From NCBI GenBank assembly GCA_036245525.1, contig BTPG01000004.1:13687343-13751342 (forward strand): 64,000 bases of DNA, in the 5' to 3' direction. Source of the stretch: Semisulcospira habei (taxonomy: Eukaryota; Mollusca; Gastropoda; Semisulcospiridae). Each line of letters begins with the position of its first letter. The first letter of the stretch is position 1. The translations under genes and the position numbers were made by a program. Below the pieces are notes generated by a model. That model was not told the DNA's origin, did not search any database, and saw nothing but the letters and a program-made list of their open reading frames with translations. This document shows positions 46,165 through 58,031 of this stretch, one piece after another.

Positions 46165-46540
46165 TAGGCCAAGTAGTCATACATGAGCATTGGACCTGTG
46201 TAGGCATTTAGAAGTAGACCATGCACACATGAGCACCTGACCTGTTTAGGCATTTGATATAGGCCGTGTAGTCATGCATGCGCATTTGACCTGTTTACGA
46301 ATTTAGATGTCGGCCAAGTAGTCATACAGGAGCACCTGACCTGTTTAAGCATTTAGATGTAGGCCAAGTAGTCATACAGGAGCACCTGACCTGTTTAAGC
46401 ATTTAGATGTAGGCCAAGTAGTCATACAGGAGCACCTGACCTGTTTAAGCATTTAGATGTAGGCCAAGTAGTCATACAGGAGCACCTGACCTGTTTAAGC
46501 ATTTAGATGTAGGCCAAGTAGCCATACAGGAGCATTTGAG
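46165..46540. repeat. ~50-bp minisatellite
   Basis: Units are close to GCATTTAGATGTAGGCCAAG followed by TAGTCATACAGGAGCACCTGACCTGTTTAA. Four to five nearly identical copies lie at 46310-46540, preceded by more diverged ones from 46165. It ends in the left TTAA of MITE copy D. Confidence 0.85.
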
Positions 46541-46548
46541 CTGTTTAA

Positions 46549-46754
46549 CTCATTCAGCCCTGACGAACTACAGCAGGAGATGGGTCGACCATGATAATTC
46601 AAGGGTAGTGCCAGATTATCTTGGCACCTGTCAGCGCCAAGCTGATCTGGCACTGCCCTTGAATTACCATGGTCGATCCATCCCCTGCAACTGGTGCATA
46701 GTTATTAGATGACGCCTCCAAAATTTGGGAAATAATTGCGTCAGGCTGAATGAA
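46549..46754. mobile_element. Palindromic MITE, copy D, 206 bp with TTAA on both sides
   Basis: TTAA at 46545-46548 and 46755-46758. Ends are CTCATTCAGCCCTGACG and CGTCAGGCTGAATGAA, inverted with small mismatches. The central palindrome matches copies A-C. Exactly the same length as copy B despite a different terminal sequence, so two subfamilies exist. Confidence 0.85.
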
Positions 46755-46759
46755 TTAAG

Positions 46760-48110
46760 CAGATGCAGTAGACTGCAACAGCTGTGTAGAAAAAGGTTTG
46801 TATACATTGGGCTAACAACTCATTACAACATCCATTCTTCCTCATCCTGGGCTTGGGACCAGGCAATGGTGAAATTAAAAACCTTCGCGCCAGAGGCCTA
46901 AAATGATATCCTCAATAAATCGACTTCCTCGTGGTGTGGAATAACATTAAGTGGCAAGAGAAAGGTGAGTTTTGTTTTTGCATCTCTTTATATTAGTACC
47001 ATTTCATCCAAAGAGTTAGAACTGTAAAATTTGGTAACATATTCATCAGTATCGTTATTTTTTCATCTCTTCATATTAGTATCATTTCATCCAAAGAGTT
47101 AGAACTGTAAAATTTGGTAACATATTCATCAGTAATGTTATCATTGTTTTTGTTAATGACAACCAGCTGTGATCAATATTTGTGAATATCACTATCAGCT
47201 GATTTGTGTTCATGTTTACCTCAGTTCTAAAAATGTTATATTGGATTTAGGCTTTATCGGTGATAGACATCGCTCACCTTTCGTTTTCTTGTCTAAGTAT
47301 TCTAGCATATTGCTGTGATAAAACTGGTGCTCGGCAAGGGCACACAACTCTTCCGTAGTCCACGCCATGACGAAGTGATCCAGTATTATCAGGTTTTATC
47401 GGGGAGTGGGGGGGGGGGGGGGGGGGGCGGGGGGGGATGATGGGGGGGAGGGGGGGGGGGGGGCAAAATCACGTCCACGAGACACCATCATATTATGTCT
47501 ATTTTAGTTACTGAAAACGTACAATATCCATGTACAGCCAATAAAAACAGGGGGAAAAAAAGAAAGAAAGGCAGCTGATACTATTTCTCAGTAAGACAGA
47601 TTTCCTCAAATTGCGACTAATTACGTGAATTCCCTATTGACTGTGGTATGACTACACCTGATTTCTCAAGACGAGTAAATTGTGATTGCATAAACAGGCC
47701 AATCAGTGGAACAAGCTTTCTATTTCAAAACCCGTTTGTGCCAATAAGAGAGTGATGGCGTTTGGATTTCGTTAATATATAAGCTGTGTGCCCCTGCATA
47801 TATAAAATGTAGCATGTACTCCGCACCCCCCCCCCTCCCCCCCTCATCCCCCTCCCCCTCCCCCCCTCCCCTCCCCCCCCCCCCCCAGGAGAGACAAGAT
47901 CATAGAGGATTTCATTCCAAAGTTTGGAGCTCACGAGCTTTTTAATTTTGCATATTCAAAGTTATTCATTTTTTTAAGCAGTCCTTCTGATCCATTTCCC
48001 TCCTCTCTATGCCAGCCTCTGATCCATGTCACTTCTCTCTAAGCCATCCTCTGATCCATCTCCCTCCTCTCTAAGCCAGCCTCTGATCAACACTCACACG
48101 CCGGCGCACA
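46760..48110. other. Gene-free region with G and C tracts
   Basis: A 40-bp word (TCATCCAAAGAGTTAGAACT plus flanks) is repeated at about 46990-47050 and 47070-47130. An almost pure G tract lies at 47405-47463 and a C-rich tract at 47825-47886. Otherwise nothing is recognised. Confidence 0.5.
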
Positions 48111-48112
48111 CA

Positions 48113-48195
48113 CTGAATAAAGACGGACACACCGCGCTTCCCGCCATTAGTACGCTATAAAGACGGACACACCGCGCTTCCCGCCATTAGTACGC
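48113..48195. repeat. Two copies of the 40-bp minisatellite
   Basis: Unit CTATAAAGACGGACACACCG plus CGCTTCCCGCCATTAGTACG, the same as the large array at 57470-58031. Confidence 0.9.
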
Positions 48196-48660
48196 GGCCA
48201 CGGACCACAGTGGTGTTTCCGTACTGTCCAGTCTCTTAGCCTTAGTCAATCCCAGTCATCCCCTAATTGTTCAATTCCCTAAAAAGCACTACCGCCCACC
48301 AGCTGCACATTTGCCATGCATAAAATACCAAAAAAAAAACAGCACATGACCCGTCTCATTTCTTGGCTATGAAACTGGTTCCTTACCAACCCCACACCCA
48401 AGCACAGCTGAAATCAGCGTGCCCCTCAAATCACTACGCCAAAGGCAACTCAACATAGGCCCACAAATATCCACTGGATAAGCTCAGGATGGTATGAATC
48501 AAAGCACCAAACATGTCTCCTCTCAGCTAACCACAAATTTCCAGCAAATTCCCACATTCAGCCCAACTGCAAATTTTCAAACAAGGCAAAAATTATTTTT
48601 AAAAACACGGGACCTCTTACTGCCTGAACTTCCCAATTTAAATGTATACCGTGACCTGTC
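48196..48660 (+). repeat. 465-bp direct repeat, copy 1
   Basis: Starts GGCCACGGACCACAGTGGTG and ends ATACCGTGACCTGT. Copy 2 at 50273-50736 is more than 98% alike by eye. A short plus-strand frame inside (MNQSTKHVSSQLTTNF) is shared by both copies, with no recognised domain. Confidence 0.9.
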
Positions 48661-50272
48661 AGAGACACTTGTCCCACCTGAACACCATTCAATCTGCTAT
48701 CAGTGCAACCCTTAGACAATAGCTAAGTCAAATCCAAAGTGACACCCTTGAACGTTGCTGCATCTTTATGTTATGGCCCATTATGTGAAGTGCCTTGATG
48801 TGGCGTTCACAACGCTGCTGACGTGTTGGATCATGCATATCTGATGCCATGAAAAACAGCCTAGATATGGTCAGAATGCCTCCAAAATTGGCATGTACAT
48901 CAAGTAATATATCTGATCTTCAGAAATGTTGCATTTGAGACACAAGCACATGAAAGTGGTTTTTTTCATATTTTTCCATTGACTACCCCCCTACTTTTTC
49001 TGTTTTTCCAAGTTTACACACGCATGAAATACAGTCAAACTGACTTCTGGTGGGCTGGACAACTTAAAGCAGTTACCATGACACTGACACTGATGAAAAA
49101 TGAGCTTTCAGACCCAAGGCCATTTCCTTGTGTATCTTAGGGCAGCCCAAAAGACAACACCCAGGCATCCTCATTGACCCTGTTGTCTGGTGACAACAAG
49201 CTGGAAGAGGCCTGTAACCAGCTGCCATGCCCTATGTGCTGCTGGCAATCTTTCCCTAGGCAAAAGGGGTCATGAAACAGCTCTGCAATTTAAACATTAA
49301 GTCTATTGAGCTATCCCACAGGAAAAAGACTACACAAACCAACCAAAACTATGCTACGCGGGACACGCCGCATACACTAATTAGTGTCTGGAGCGCTGAT
49401 TTAGGAGGTAGCATAGAAAAATGGTTATGTACAGTTCATTTTTATATAAAATACACTTGTCAGAGTCTCAAAACACCTCAGCTCATCTTGCAGATGTAGT
49501 AGGCATGTGTGTGCCAAACTTGTCAACACTCCTGTAAAACCCTGTACTGGTGCCTGCAACTGCTGGTCCCATAACAATGCACTCAAATGAGCTTTACTCA
49601 GTGTACAAGTGCTTGTGTTTGGCTTAGAATAGACACCAGAGACATCCCTCATGACAATTACAGCAGAATGACACCTCAGATGCAACCAGTGTAGCAGTAC
49701 CATGCAAAATAACACTTCTGCAGGTCACATTATTTTGGCCGCTTATTTCACTCTGAGGTCAGCTGTCTGATGAAATGCACATGCTAACACTGTTTCATTG
49801 TAGTTTTTATCTTAACCTTTGACCTTAAGCCCCCAACCCCCCCCCCCCCCGGCCTCCAACCCAAACCCCTGCCCACCCCACCCTACACCCACCCCACACA
49901 ACTTCAAAAACTGAAAGAGTGAATTTTTTTTTAACGCATTTATCAAACTGAACACCCCAAACCCCACCCCTTTCAAGGTCAAGGTCAAAGGTCACAGCTC
50001 ATGGTCGAAGGAAAGACTCATGACTACCTGTAAGACAAAAAATAAATGAGCAAACACACTAAACCTAGCTCACAGTGCAGGTAAACAGGGTGTTGCCACG
50101 CAAAACATGCCAAAACGCCTATAAAACTGCATGCACAGCGATTTTTTTGGCAAAATTTCAAATTTTTCATGATTTTCTTACTTTTCCAACTGCAACCATC
50201 CAAACTCATTGATCTGGTTACACTAAACCAGTTTCCGGTCTATGTCACATATGGCATGTGGTGCACCTGACA
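48661..50272. other. Gene-free spacer between the two 465-bp repeats
   Basis: Includes a C-rich tract (49835-49890) and AAGGTCAAAGGTCA-type words near 49980. No frame of note on either strand. Confidence 0.5.
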
Positions 50273-50736
50273 GGCCACGGACCACAGTGGTGTTTGCGTA
50301 CTGTCCAGTCTCTTAGCCTTAGTCAATCCCAGTCATCCCCTAATTGTTCAATTCCCTAAAAAGCACTACCGCCCACCAGCTGCACATTTGCCATGCATAA
50401 AATACCAAAAAAAAAACAGCACATGACCCGTCTCATTTCTTGGCTATGAAACTGGTTCCTTACCAACCCCACACCCAAGCACAGCTGAAATCAGCGTGCC
50501 CCTCAAATCACTACGCCAAAGGCAACTCAACATAGGCCCACAAATGTCCACTGGATAAGCTCAGGATGGTATGAATCAAAGCACCAAACATGTCTCCTCT
50601 CAGCTAACCACAAATTTCCAGCAAATTCCCACATTCAGCCCAACTGCAAATTTTCAAACAAGGCAAAAATTATTTTTAAAAACACGGGACCTCTTACTGC
50701 CTGAACTTCCCAATTTAAATGTATACCGTGACCTGT
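50273..50736 (+). repeat. 465-bp direct repeat, copy 2
   Basis: Breaks off at GACCTG where the THAP/DDE transposon begins. Copy 1 continues at this point with CAGAGACACTTGTCC. Confidence 0.88.
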
Positions 50737-50829
50737 ATAGGACTTTTTCGTAATTGACGCGTTTAGAGTTATCCGCCCTTGCGCTAGTCGGAAGTAAGCC
50801 GATATAGTCGTTCCGGTTTACAGCAAGAC

Positions 50830-52520
50830 ATGGCCGACGTGAAAGTTATTGTGCGTGTAGGAAAACGATATCGCGTATGCTGGAAAAATAAGATGGAAGG
50901 ACTGTATCTCTGCACACGGTGCCTAGGGACCAGACCCTTCGACGAATATGGGAGAGACGCCTGCGTTTCGTACGCAAAGACTTCAGCGGTTTCTGTTCGG
51001 TGCACTTTGTCAACAAGGCAGGCCCACGCACCGGTGACGACGTGCCTTCAGTTTATGCAAACCGCTCCTTCAACACGTGTACGGTCGGTGAGTGCTATGT
51101 TACTACGACCTCTAGACTATTTTTACTACACAAAAAATGAAACAGATAATCGTGCCGATGACTTGTTAGATCAGCATGCCGTAGGGATTCCCGACAGCTT
51201 TTGATTCATCGCATCTGTGTTTTTTAAAGTACGCTTCCAAAAAGCTCGTTAAAGACAAACTGATCTATCACATGAAGTAATAATCTAAACATTATTAACT
51301 TCGAAGTTGAGATCCTATCACTAATTTTTTTAAAAAACTGATTTTGCAGGATTGTGCAGTGATGTGTGTATGTGACAACATTGGCAGACAGTTGCATTCT
51401 TCTTCAGCTTATGTCGTTTCAGGTGTCACAGCTCAGTACTGCTCAGTTACTTTCTTTTTTTGTTGACAGTTATCATATGTTAAATGCATGTTTTTCTCTT
51501 GTCTTCATTTATTTTTACAGGTGGCAGAACAAAGGATGAGGACAAACTGGTGATGGTAACATAATCTTGTAGGGAGGTTGAAGACCAATCTGAGCAGCTT
51601 CATTTTCAGCAGTCTGACCTGTCGCTGCCTTCAACTTCTGTCATGTTGCACGACTATGCTGGTAAAGTTAATATGGCATCAATAATCCAGCATACACATT
51701 GTACAGCTGCCTGTCAGACAGAAAACAACCAAGTGGATGCAAAAGTTCAGACTAGGCCTATTGAGGTATCTGGCATGCATACCGGTGTAAAATCAGTTGG
51801 AACACAGACTGACAGGTGAACTGACACCACTCAGATTTGAGCATGTTGCAGACAATCCTGAGATGGTAAGGGCTTACACCGGTATGCCAAATGCAGAGAC
51901 ACTGAAGGCAGTCTTTGAGGAGCTGATCCCTATTGAAGAAATAGAAAACAGGCCATGGACGCAAATCTTCGCTCAGGTTAAATGATCAGCTCCTCATGGG
52001 GCTCAAGCTAGGTCTGGTGATTGCTGACCTGAGTTTTCGCATCAGCGTTTCAAAGTGGATTGACCACTTGTATATTCATCTTTCCTTTCTCAGTTTCTGG
52101 CTTACTGGCCAACCAGAGAACAGATCAAAAATACCATGCCAGCTGACTTCAGGGAGGTGTTTCCGAGGACCCGTGTTGTGTTGGACTGCACAGAGCTGTT
52201 CACAGAAACCCCCACTAGCTGGCTGATAAGTCACTGATGTTCAGCCAGTACAAGACCCACATGACCTGGAAAGCATTGATCGGGATCACTCTAAACGGTG
52301 TGGTGTCTTTTGCGTCTTATTTGTGGGCAGGATCCATCAGTGACAAGCAAATTGTACAGAAAAGTAAGATTTTGGAACTATGTGAGAAGGGAGATGCAGT
52401 GATGGGTGATAAGGGTTTCCTCATTTCTGATATGACAACGCCGAAAGAGATTGAGCTGATCATTCCACCGAAGAAAGAAAAAAAGACATGTCAAAGGCTG
52501 TGTTTTGCTGTCTGTTTATA
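50830..52520 (+). pseudogene. THAP-domain DDE transposase, spliced and decayed
   Basis: Exon 1 starts at 50830 and ends at a GTGAGTG donor (51088). It encodes the C-terminal part of a THAP finger (RTVSLHTVPRDQ, RLRFVRKDFSGFCSVHF), but the frame changes inside the domain. The acceptor TTTTTACAG ends at 51520. Exon 2 has several stops (for example near 51565) but retains HVADNPEMVRAYTGMPNAET and, from 52237, the DDE_Tnp_4 core: FSQYKTHMTWKALIGI, SYLWAGSISDKQIV and GDAVMGDKGFLISD, whose last part holds a catalytic aspartate. The C-terminus is disrupted by the MITE at 52523. A possible final exon follows an acceptor at about 53448. Confidence 0.78.
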
Positions 52521-52942
52521 TACAGGGTTCACAAAAAGTTAAGGACGACCGGCAAAACTTGCTCAATTTTCTTGTGGGGCTGAATTTTGTTGATATGCTC
52601 ACAAGTTTTTTATACGTAGGCAAGTGAATGAACCCAGCTCAAAGCCAGACAATCATTCTTCCACTTGCATCTTGACTTTCTAGTGTGGAAAGTCCCAGAC
52701 GTTGTTCCCCGACCATCGAAATTTAGTTAAATAATGTTAAAACAGCACCTTTTCAAATGTGCTGATTATGTTGTCAGTGGACCACGTGCGACTGATACAG
52801 CGGTCGTCGCAATCACTGCTAGCCCCTCTGCAATGTTATCGTACTTATGCGTGATACAAGCCATTTCCTGTTTTTTTTAAATCATTTTTTTTAAATGGTA
52901 CCTGAATTTTCAACTGGTCCTTAACTTTTTGTGAAGTCGGTA
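52521..52942. mobile_element. 418-bp mariner-like MITE with TA duplication
   Basis: Ends are CAGGGTTCACAAAAAGTTAA (from 52523) and the complement of CGACTTCACAAAAAGTTAAG (to 52940), flanked by TA. The CAGGGTTCACAAAAAGT start is typical of Tc1/mariner non-autonomous elements. It lies inside the DDE core region of the host transposon. Confidence 0.82.
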
Positions 52943-54540
52943 CATAATCAGGGGGACACTGATTTTATTATTATAAGTGCACATTTGTGAAACTGCTGTA
53001 AAATCTGATTCAGCATCTATATAAAAATGAAAAAGAAAAATGTATTTGTGTCTTTTGCTATTTTATTCTGCGTGCACACACACACACAAAAGCTAAAATT
53101 CATTCTCTGAGTCTGACTGACAATAGAAAATAATTTATTACTTGAGCAATTGTTCCAAATGATGAGCAAACTGCAACTGTTGAATTTCATGGGCATAGTC
53201 TGTTCAGTTAAGTGCAATATATTGTAAAGCTCAATATGCAATGTTCTTGGTTATAACAGGTTAGCATCATAAAGAATCCAATCATAATTAATGTAATGCA
53301 GACTACTCAACACGTATGACTGTAGAATGGAAACGGGACTGACGCATCAAGAAATATAATTCACGTTTTAGTGTTAGAACTGGAAACAATTGTACATTTT
53401 TGTTTTGTTGTTTGTTTGTTTGTTTTTTTTTTTTTTTTGTCCTTCAGACTCTTAGGCAAGAAACAGAACTGATCTACCTGCAATACAACTTATCAGCAAC
53501 AGCTTGGCCAGCTTACCAGCAACAGCTTGGCCAGCAACAACAATAAGAAGAAAAAAATGCCTTCACCTATTTTACCATTTAGCCCCCCAAAATTCAGCAG
53601 TGCCTTCAGTCATGTTTCCCATTTCACAGTTGCATATTGTTACTAACACATCTGCACGCACACCAACGCAATCTCCAATTCTTGTGCAACACGCACACCT
53701 CGGGCCACATTTTGGTGCCACTATCTAGTAAAAAACAAAGATGGGGGGGGGGGGGGGGACTTCTACAGAAAACGGATATCCTAATACATTATCACTACCC
53801 ACCCCACAGGCAAAGCAGGGGTGGCGCTAGCTTTCACCAATTTGCATCAGTGTTCGCAAAGTATTTAGAAGAGAGTGTTGCACTTACTATCACGAAAAAC
53901 GAACAAGTGTACAATCAATGGTGTGACCATAGCGTTTTCCCATAGAATGCAGATTCTACAAATGAGTCTGTATTTGACAAGAAACTGCTAGGTACAACAT
54001 GTTGAAAATACAATATTTATACAGGGTTTTGCAGTAAGTGCGACCCCTGCACACAAAAACGAACACCTCTGTGCTTACACTGAAATTTTGAAAGCCCAAT
54101 ACCGAGATAAAACGGTCCCAATGTATTCACCACACTTCGTTCATGTATACTTCCTTTAGGATGGCATGCATAAACTGGGGTGGTGTGCAGCACTAAAACG
54201 TAAACACACTGTGCCTGAATAACAGTTAATAAAAGCAACAGGCTTAAGTTTCCAAAGTGCTCAAATCGTTTCCAGCTCGTAAATTTATGGTACTAGATTT
54301 TTACAAAATTTCAGGCCTATCCGACATATATATCTGTGGGCCATACGTGAAAATGCACTGCGCCTACCAGTACTACTCATGCCTCATCACAGCGGCCACC
54401 CAAAACGTTTTTAATGAAAACACCAGCAAGCACTGTGCAGCTGGGTTATGTGAACTGAGCGAATAGCATTGTACAATAGGCAGCAATAAAGCCCATAGAC
54501 TTGTCGGATGTGACTTTCTGTGCCTCTAAGTGACTACCAC
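52943..54540. other. Internal part of the THAP/DDE transposon, no clear gene
   Basis: Possible short exon 53449-53546 after a TTGTCCTTCAG acceptor. A mariner-style CAGGGTTTTGCAGTAAGTGC start lies at 54020 without an obvious partner end. The expected YqaJ-type nuclease segment of the minus-strand gene was looked for here and could not be identified with confidence. Confidence 0.4.
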
Positions 54541-57391
54541 TTATTCTGTTACAGCTCGAAACGATTTAAGAAAGTTTAAAATTAGAGCCTGCGGCTTTAA
54601 CATAGACAGTTGTAGGAAAACAGTTAAATGTTCTACTGCCTCTTGGAGTTTCTGAGGCTCGATGCGGCATGCTTTTTTGGCATGAAGGTGCTGTGCCTTC
54701 TTTGGGCTGGGGTGTTGATTTTGCTGTACCCTCCACTTACAGTCATGCGAGGTGGATGCGTCAAGCCCATCCTTCTTCTTCTGTGTGATGTCTACTAGGG
54801 TGTATAACAACACAGCAACATGCACCTTCAAGTCTGTAACAAAGCAAACAAAACACTATTTATCAACACTGACAGAAGCAAGAATATGAAATGAATACCT
54901 GTCTCAAGCTCACATGCAACTACAAACATAAATAAATGTGTTTATTCTAACTGATGGATGCATGCGAGTCTCTACTTAACAACAGAGTATAATTTAAATA
55001 TGAGTCTTTTTTTTAGCGATAGTATGACAGATGTCACCAAAATAGTTCAAGGAGCAGGTTTTGCTAAACTTTATTCTGAAACAAAATCCTATATAACAGC
55101 ATGATGACTTTTATTGACAGCCCTTTACCAGCAAACTACACATGAATGGACTGGTTGCCAAGTTGCACACTTAGTTTTGTACCATAACCCTACCCTACTG
55201 CATGCACTGTTTCCTATGTGAAAGCACATCTGAACTGGGGTGGTGTCTATGGGACAGTTAAATATTAAAATACGCGGCCGGTGGAGTAGTGGTTATGGTG
55301 ACTGCCCTGCAAGGTTGAGGGTACGAGTCCGGCTTCTCTCCCTTCTTTTCCAGCCACCAGCTGTTGTCCACAAACCTGGTGGTACAACTCCGTTGCGACG
55401 CACCCTCCCCAGGGATGGCAACCAAAATTTGAGATGTAATTGTGACAATAAAATTAAGTATTGTTATTATTAAACGTGATGCGCTCCGACAAATGGATGA
55501 CAATGGTTCCTTTTTACAGTTTTAGGCATATAAAGTTAAAAAGATCACTAGAAATTCCAAGAAAAAAGTATGCTTTATAAAGAAATTGGTCCATGCCTCG
55601 AACACACGCAGAAATATGCTTGTTAACATATATGGCTGACAATGACCACTTTGATAAAATGGCTTCTGACTGAACACACATTATTTGGTAAGGATAATGT
55701 GACAGAATCACACATTACTACTATTTACTCAAACTGTGTTAGTGTGAGCCTGCGCGACTCTGTCAACCGTTTGTCGGAGTGTATCACATACGCTGCATAT
55801 AAAACACAATATCATCAACTTGCCCAGCAGTGCATGTATCCTAAATTCACTCAGCCTCTGGTTTTGGAAACGAGCACCCAGGTGTTGTGGTCTGGATACT
55901 TGTTGGTGTCAGAAGAGGCTGCACTTGGTACTACACGACACTGTGCATAGCACTGCTCATCTAGGGCTAGCCCAGGACGATACCTGAAATAATAAAACAT
56001 CACCAACCATAAACAACTGCATAACCAAGAATGACACTTTCAAAACTAACCGTAAGGAATGCAGGTTCCCATCACTACTATGACTCGGTGTATTTAAATT
56101 GAATTGCTGGTGATTTTGACCATGCTGATTAAAAGGCAGAGTATGTGAAGCTTGGCACCAATAAGTTGCTAAGCTCTATCGACTCTGTCTTTAAATTACC
56201 ATTGTCAATATGCTCTGTACACTGCCACAGACCTTACAACATGATGCACATCAATCTATTTCAAATCTGGCCTTAAAAAAATTACCCACTTAAAGAAAAT
56301 TTGAACTGATGAGCCATTTTCTTACCTCACATTGTGAACATGGCCATCTCATAGGAAATGTTGGCCCTGAGTTGTCTTCGTGCGTTCTTTCTCCTGTTGT
56401 CCAAAGTCTTGTGACGTGTAAGTTAGGCAATTTTGGAATTCCTTGTCAGTGACATCAGGCCAGTCTTCAGTTCAGGTCGACCAAGTCAACAGGAACCCAC
56501 TTCTGCAGACCTGCCACTGGTATTCAGGGATTTCTGTAAATATATTTTAAGAAGATACTGTATTAGTGTATGTAGGAGCATTCCAGTCATGCTTATTACC
56601 ACACACCAAACCTCATTTCAAAGGAGCCTGAATAATTAGTTACGAATAAACTGGTGGCTCTCAAAAGAAAAAAAAAGTTAAATGTTTAGGGCTTAACGTC
56701 TTTTGTCCACCACGAAGGTGATTTCAAAGACGGGGCACCGAAAAAGGGTTTGAACAAATTTTGACCCAAGCTGGATTCGAACCCGGGACCTTTCGGCTCT
56801 CAAAAGGAGTCAATATGAAGAAAAGTTTGTTTTTTCAAGTAATATAACTTCTTAAAGTTCTTTTCAAACACCCAAATAAACACTCTTCTGATTTGTCTAT
56901 GATCGCATTACTAAATTACACAAACTGTAATGATGCCCGTCACAATGCTTGCATCAGACCGTGAACTAGCATGCGATATGGAAGGCGATCATAATTATAC
57001 ATAGTGTGCTCTCCACTCGCAGTTGAAAGTGTGAGCCAAGCTTTAATAAATAATGTATCAGAAACGTAATTCAATTGATAATAATCCAACAACTAGGACT
57101 TGTGAATTCTGCATTTTTTTAAAATCGTAAAGTAAATATGAGTGTAATTCAAACCATTACAGATCACACCAAACACACTTCGTAAACAAATAACTTACCT
57201 TCATCGCCTCCGTCATTGGATTCGGCAATAGGACCAGCTGCAGCGTCGGTAGCCCTTTGCAAAGCAAGCTGAAAAGTGCCTTTCGCTCTTCGGATCAGCT
57301 TCGATTTGTTTCCACTTAAAACTTGTCCGTGTGTTCGAAGAAATTCCTTCAAGTCTTTTACTTTCATTGAGTCAAACACTTCATCCACCAT
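54541..57391 (-). pseudogene. SAP/SWIM protein of the ISL2EU-type transposon, spliced and decayed
   Basis: Exon 1 (57391-57199) begins MVDEVFDSMKVKDLKEFLRT, a SAP DNA-binding motif, and ends at GTAAGTTA. Exon 2 (56533-56326), after TTTACAG, contains WPDVTDKEFQNCL and DGHVHNVR with one TGA and one TGA-type stop, ending at GTAAG. Exon 3 from 55983, after TTTCAG, contains TWVLVSKTRG and a degenerate SWIM-like cysteine/histidine region with a stop. A further exon from 54833, after GTTACAG, reads LKVHVAVLLYTLVDITQKKK and SPKKAQHLHAKK. In intact relatives a YqaJ exonuclease follows. Such proteins accompany the transposase, but their exact job is not established. Confidence 0.65.
55275..55475 (+). 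mobile_element. tRNA-derived SINE with (ATT)n tail
   Basis: Head has A box-like GTGGAGTAGTGGTTATGG and B box-like GGGTACGAGTCC at normal spacing. The body ends GACAATAAAATTAAG and ATT repeats. It lies in an intron-like part of the transposon's minus-strand gene. Confidence 0.75.
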
Positions 57392-57474
57392 CGCGATGGT
57401 AAACCGGAACTACGCGTAGCAAAGGGACGCAACTCGTGACGACTCACAGCGAGAATTACGAAAATGGCCTATAA

Positions 57475-58031
57475 AGACGGACACACACCGCTTCCCGCCA
57501 TTAGTACGCTATAAAGACGGACACACAGCGCTTCCCGCCATTAGTACGCTATAAAGACGGACACACAGCGCTTCCCGCCATTAGCACGCTATAAAGACGG
57601 ACACACAGCGCTTCCCGTCATTAGTACGCTATAAAGACGGACACACAGCGCTTCCCGCCATTAGCACGCTATAAAAACGGACACACAGCGCTTCCCGCCA
57701 TTAGCACGCTATAAAGACGGACACACAGCGCTTCCCGCCATTATCACGCTATAAAGACGGACACACAGCGCTTCCCGTCATTAGCACGCTATAAAGACGG
57801 ACACACAGCGCTTCCCGCCATTAGCACGCTATAAAGACGGACACACAGCGCTTCCCGCCATTAGTACGCAATAAAGACGGACACACAGCGCTTCCCGCCA
57901 TTAGTACGCAATAAAGACGGACACACAGCGCTTCCAGCCACTAGTACGCCATAAAGACGGACACACAGCGCTTCCCGCCATTAGTACGCTATAAAGACTG
58001 ACACACAGCGCTTCCCGCCATTAGTACGCTC
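57475..58031. repeat. 40-bp minisatellite, about 14 copies
   Basis: Unit TATAAAGACGGACACACAGC plus GCTTCCCGCCATTAGTACGC, head to tail with few substitutions and no unique spacers. It abuts the right end of the transposon, whose terminal CCTATA merges with the first unit. Confidence 0.95.

Larger units (their letters stand above)
50736..57474. mobile_element. Two-gene THAP/DDE DNA transposon (ISL2EU-type)
   Basis: Terminal inverted repeats TATAGGACTTTTTCGTAATT (left) and the complement TATAGGCCATTTTCGTAATT (right end). A TTCCGGTTTAC word is also inverted beside each gene's start codon. Inside are a spliced plus-strand gene with THAP and DDE domains and a convergent spliced minus-strand gene with SAP and SWIM-like parts, the two-protein set known from ISL2EU. 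Both genes are decayed, and a mariner-like MITE sits within the transposase gene. Confidence 0.75.

Noticed and set aside
54020..54480. A second mariner-like MITE starting CAGGGTTTTGCAG
   Set aside because: Only one end is visible; no inverted partner or TA-flanked right end was found.
57475..58031. CRISPR-like array of regularly spaced repeats
   Set aside because: Units are contiguous 40-mers with no unique spacers and no Cas genes; the genome is eukaryotic. It is a minisatellite.
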